NCBI GenBank assembly: GCA_945861195.1
Contig: CAMATS010000107.1
Location: forward strand, 1-7,240
Origin: Rhodoferax sp. OV413
GTDB lineage: Bacteria > Pseudomonadota > Gammaproteobacteria > Burkholderiales > Burkholderiaceae_C
Direction: 5' to 3'
DNA: 7,240 nucleotides
Part shown: positions 5,514-7,240 of the stretch, one piece after another
Layout of the letters: every line of letters begins with the position of its first letter
Numbering within the stretch: position 1 is the stretch's first letter
Notes under the pieces: model-generated
What the model was told of the DNA's origin: nothing
Database searches by the model: none
Seen by the model: only the letters and a program-made list of their open reading frames with translations
Translations under genes and position numbers: made by a program

Positions 5514-7139
5514 ATGTCAGTGATAGAGAGCCAGCTTGACACGCTTGGCCGGGCTTTCGTGCGCAACCGCGATGACATGCTGGGGGCGTTGGCGCAGGTT
5601 CGTGCGGTCGAAGGTCGGGTGCGGGCCGCCGAGGCCGAGAAAAAACCCAGATTTCACAAGCGTGGCCAACTGATGCCGCGCGAGCGCGTCAACCTGCTGC
5701 TCGACCGCGGCACACCGTTTCTGGAAATCTCCACTCTGGCCGGTTACCAGCAGCATGACGACAAGGATGGCTCGCTGGCCGGGGGCAACAGCATTTGCGG
5801 TATCGGCTATGTGTGCGGCGTGCGGGCCATGGTGACTGCCTCCAACAGTGCCATCAAGGGGGGCACGATCACGCCCTGGGGTCTGCGCAAAAGCCTGCGC
5901 ATGCAGGACATTGCCATGAAGCAAAAGCTGCCCATCATCAGCCTGCTGGAATCGGGTGGCGCCAACCTGCTGTACCAAGCCGACATCTTTATCGACGGCG
6001 GCACCACCTTTGCCAACCAGGCCTTGTTGTCCGCAGCCGGTGTTCCGCAAATCACCGTGGTGCACGGCTCCAGCACCGCGGGTGGGGCCTATGTGCCGGG
6101 CCTCTCAGACTACACCATCATGGTGCGCAAAAACGCCAAAGTATTTTTGGCCGGCCCACCGTTGCCCAAAGCGGCTACCGGAGAGATCGCCGAAGACGAG
6201 GAGCTCGGCGGCGCCGAAATGCATTCGCAGGTCAGCGGTACCAGTGAGTTCCTAGCCGAGAGCGATGCCGACGGCATACGCCTCGCGCGCGAGATTCTGG
6301 CCAGCCTGGACTGGAGCAAACATCGCCCGGCGTTGTCCCAAACAGCGGTGCGGCCACCGCTTTACAGCCCCGGGGAGCTGTGCGGCGTGGTGCCGCTGGA
6401 CTACCGCCAGCCCTATGATTGCCGTGAGGTGATTGCCCGTATTGTGGACGGCAGCGAGTTTTTGGATTTCAAGACCGAATACGACAGCCACACGGTTTGT
6501 GGCCGGGCCCATATTCACGGCATGGCGGTGGGCATTGTTGGCAACAACGGCCCCATCACAGCCAAGGGCGCGACCAAAGCCGCGCAGTTCATGCAGTTGT
6601 GCGACCAGGGGAATATTGCGCTGGTATTTTTGATGAACACAACCGGCTTCATGGTGGGTACCGAGAGCGAGCAGGGTGGCATCGTTAAGCACGGCAGCAA
6701 AATGATTCAGGCGGTGGCCAATGTGCGGGTGCCCCGCATCACGGTGGTGATAGGCGCATCCTTTGGCGCAGGTAATTACGGCATGTCGGGGCGGGGCTTT
6801 CGGCCTGACTTTATTTTTGCCTGGCCCAATGCGCGCACCGCCGTCATGGGCGGCGAGCAGGCGGCCAAGGTGCTGTCGATTGTCAACCGCGAAAAAATCA
6901 TCAAGGAGGGGCGCCAACCTAGCCCCCAAGAGGAACGCAAATTTGCTGCCATGGAAGCTGCGGTGATGGGCCAATTTGACCGCGAGTCCCAGGCCCTGGC
7001 CGGAACCGCCCGCCTGTATGACGACGGTCTGATCGATCCGCGTGATACACGCCGGGTGCTGGCTATGACCCTGTCGATTTGCCGTGAGGGGCGCACCCGG
7101 GTCTTGCAAGCCAACAGCTACGGCGTGGCCCGTTTTTGA
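5514..7139 (+). CDS. Acyl-CoA carboxylase, carboxyltransferase (beta) subunit
   Basis: This 541-residue subunit transfers CO2 from carboxybiotin to an acyl-CoA in the cytoplasm, in the methylcrotonyl-/geranyl-/propionyl-CoA carboxylase family. The start is the ATG at 5514, since GAGGAG (5501-5506) is 7 bases upstream; an in-frame TTG at 5508 lies too close to it. The N-terminal crotonase-fold half has SGGANLLYQ (147-155) and GSSTAGGAYVPG (185-196), where the AGGAY backbone makes the first oxyanion hole, then FLAGPPLPKAATGE (211-224). The C-terminal half has NNGPITAKGATKAAQF (344-359), NTTGFMVG (375-382), the second oxyanion-hole loop GASFGAGNYGM (414-424), WPNARTAVMGGEQAAKVL (437-454) and DDGLIDPRDTR (503-513). 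Length and motifs are complete, so it is probably functional. The next gene begins like a biotin carboxylase, as in leucine or terpenoid degradation operons. The overall pattern is nearest the methylcrotonyl/geranyl type, but where those often show VPAMSDE this protein has VPGLSDY (194-200), so I leave the acyl substrate open. Confidence 0.93.
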   Translation: MSVIESQLDTLGRAFVRNRDDMLGALAQVRAVEGRVRAAEAEKKPRFHKRGQLMPRERVNLLLDRGTPFLEISTLAGYQQHDDKDGSLAGGNSICGIGYVCGVRAMVTASNSAIKGGTITPWGLRKSLRMQDIAMKQKLPIISLLESGGANLLYQADIFIDGGTTFANQALLSAAGVPQITVVHGSSTAGGAYVPGLSDYTIMVRKNAKVFLAGPPLPKAATGEIAEDEELGGAEMHSQVSGTSEFLAESDADGIRLAREILASLDWSKHRPALSQTAVRPPLYSPGELCGVVPLDYRQPYDCREVIARIVDGSEFLDFKTEYDSHTVCGRAHIHGMAVGIVGNNGPITAKGATKAAQFMQLCDQGNIALVFLMNTTGFMVGTESEQGGIVKHGSKMIQAVANVRVPRITVVIGASFGAGNYGMSGRGFRPDFIFAWPNARTAVMGGEQAAKVLSIVNREKIIKEGRQPSPQEERKFAAMEAAVMGQFDRESQALAGTARLYDDGLIDPRDTRRVLAMTLSICREGRTRVLQANSYGVARF

Positions 7140-7224
7140 GCTGCGGCCTCCTCGATTGCCCACACCTGTGCCCCCACCCACGATGAATCGGCCGACTACC
7201 GCCACGCCACCAGAGCCACCCCCG

Positions 7225-7240
7225 ATGTTTGACAGGGTTT
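7225..7240 (+). CDS. Start of a probable acyl-CoA carboxylase biotin carboxylase (alpha) subunit, cut by the window edge
   Basis: Only MFDRV plus one base is present, but this is the standard opening of biotin carboxylase subunits, which typically continue with an IANRGEIA motif. It follows the carboxyltransferase gene by 85 bases on the same strand, as expected of the partner subunit in an operon. The frame stays open upstream through an ATG at 7183, which would add a proline- and threonine-rich 14-residue leader (MNRPTTATPPEPPP). Neither start has a clear ribosome site. The identity rests on five residues plus context. Confidence 0.6.

Noticed and set aside
6252..7205. Minus-strand open frame of 317 codons over the carboxyltransferase gene
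   Set aside because: The plus-strand gene is complete with all family motifs. The antisense frame has a low-complexity composition and no domain.

Overview
The window looks like chromosomal DNA from a betaproteobacterium of the order Burkholderiales, with a Comamonadaceae-like character. The reasons are a Bug/TctC-type solute-binding protein beside a GntR regulator, mostly good Shine-Dalgarno sites, high GC, and a pairing of a TPP enzyme with an acyl-CoA carboxylase. This placement is inferred from gene content, not from a database search.

Layout, left to right: (1) The left edge cuts a minus-strand Bug/TctC solute-binding protein gene. A minus-strand GntR/HutC-type regulator lies 33 bases upstream of it, so the two probably form one transcript. 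(2) A 105-base divergent gap separates the regulator from a plus-strand sulfatase/phosphonate monoester hydrolase-like enzyme with a formylglycine motif (CMPAR) and a DH metal pair. (3) A 305-base non-coding gap carries short repeats and palindromes. (4) A plus-strand exported protein follows, with HEAT-like and TPR repeats. It converges on (5) a minus-strand TPP-dependent enzyme of the acetolactate synthase/benzoylformate decarboxylase class, starting at GTG. (6) A 230-base divergent gap holds a candidate promoter with an overlapping inverted repeat. (7) A plus-strand acyl-CoA carboxylase carboxyltransferase subunit follows. (8) At the right edge, the first codons (MFDRV) of what is very probably the biotin carboxylase subunit begin.

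How the genes may fit together: the left module reads as a regulated uptake and ester-hydrolysis unit (regulator, binding protein, sulfatase). The right module reads as acyl-CoA carboxylation, probably in a branched-chain, terpenoid or similar acid degradation pathway, with a divergently transcribed TPP lyase or decarboxylase. The exported TPR protein has no obvious link to either module. No CRISPR array, insertion sequence, tRNA, rRNA or phage gene is visible. I see no clearly new multi-gene system. The least explained items are the TPP enzyme, which keeps some benzoylformate decarboxylase active-site residues but not others, and the structured leader and gap sequences.
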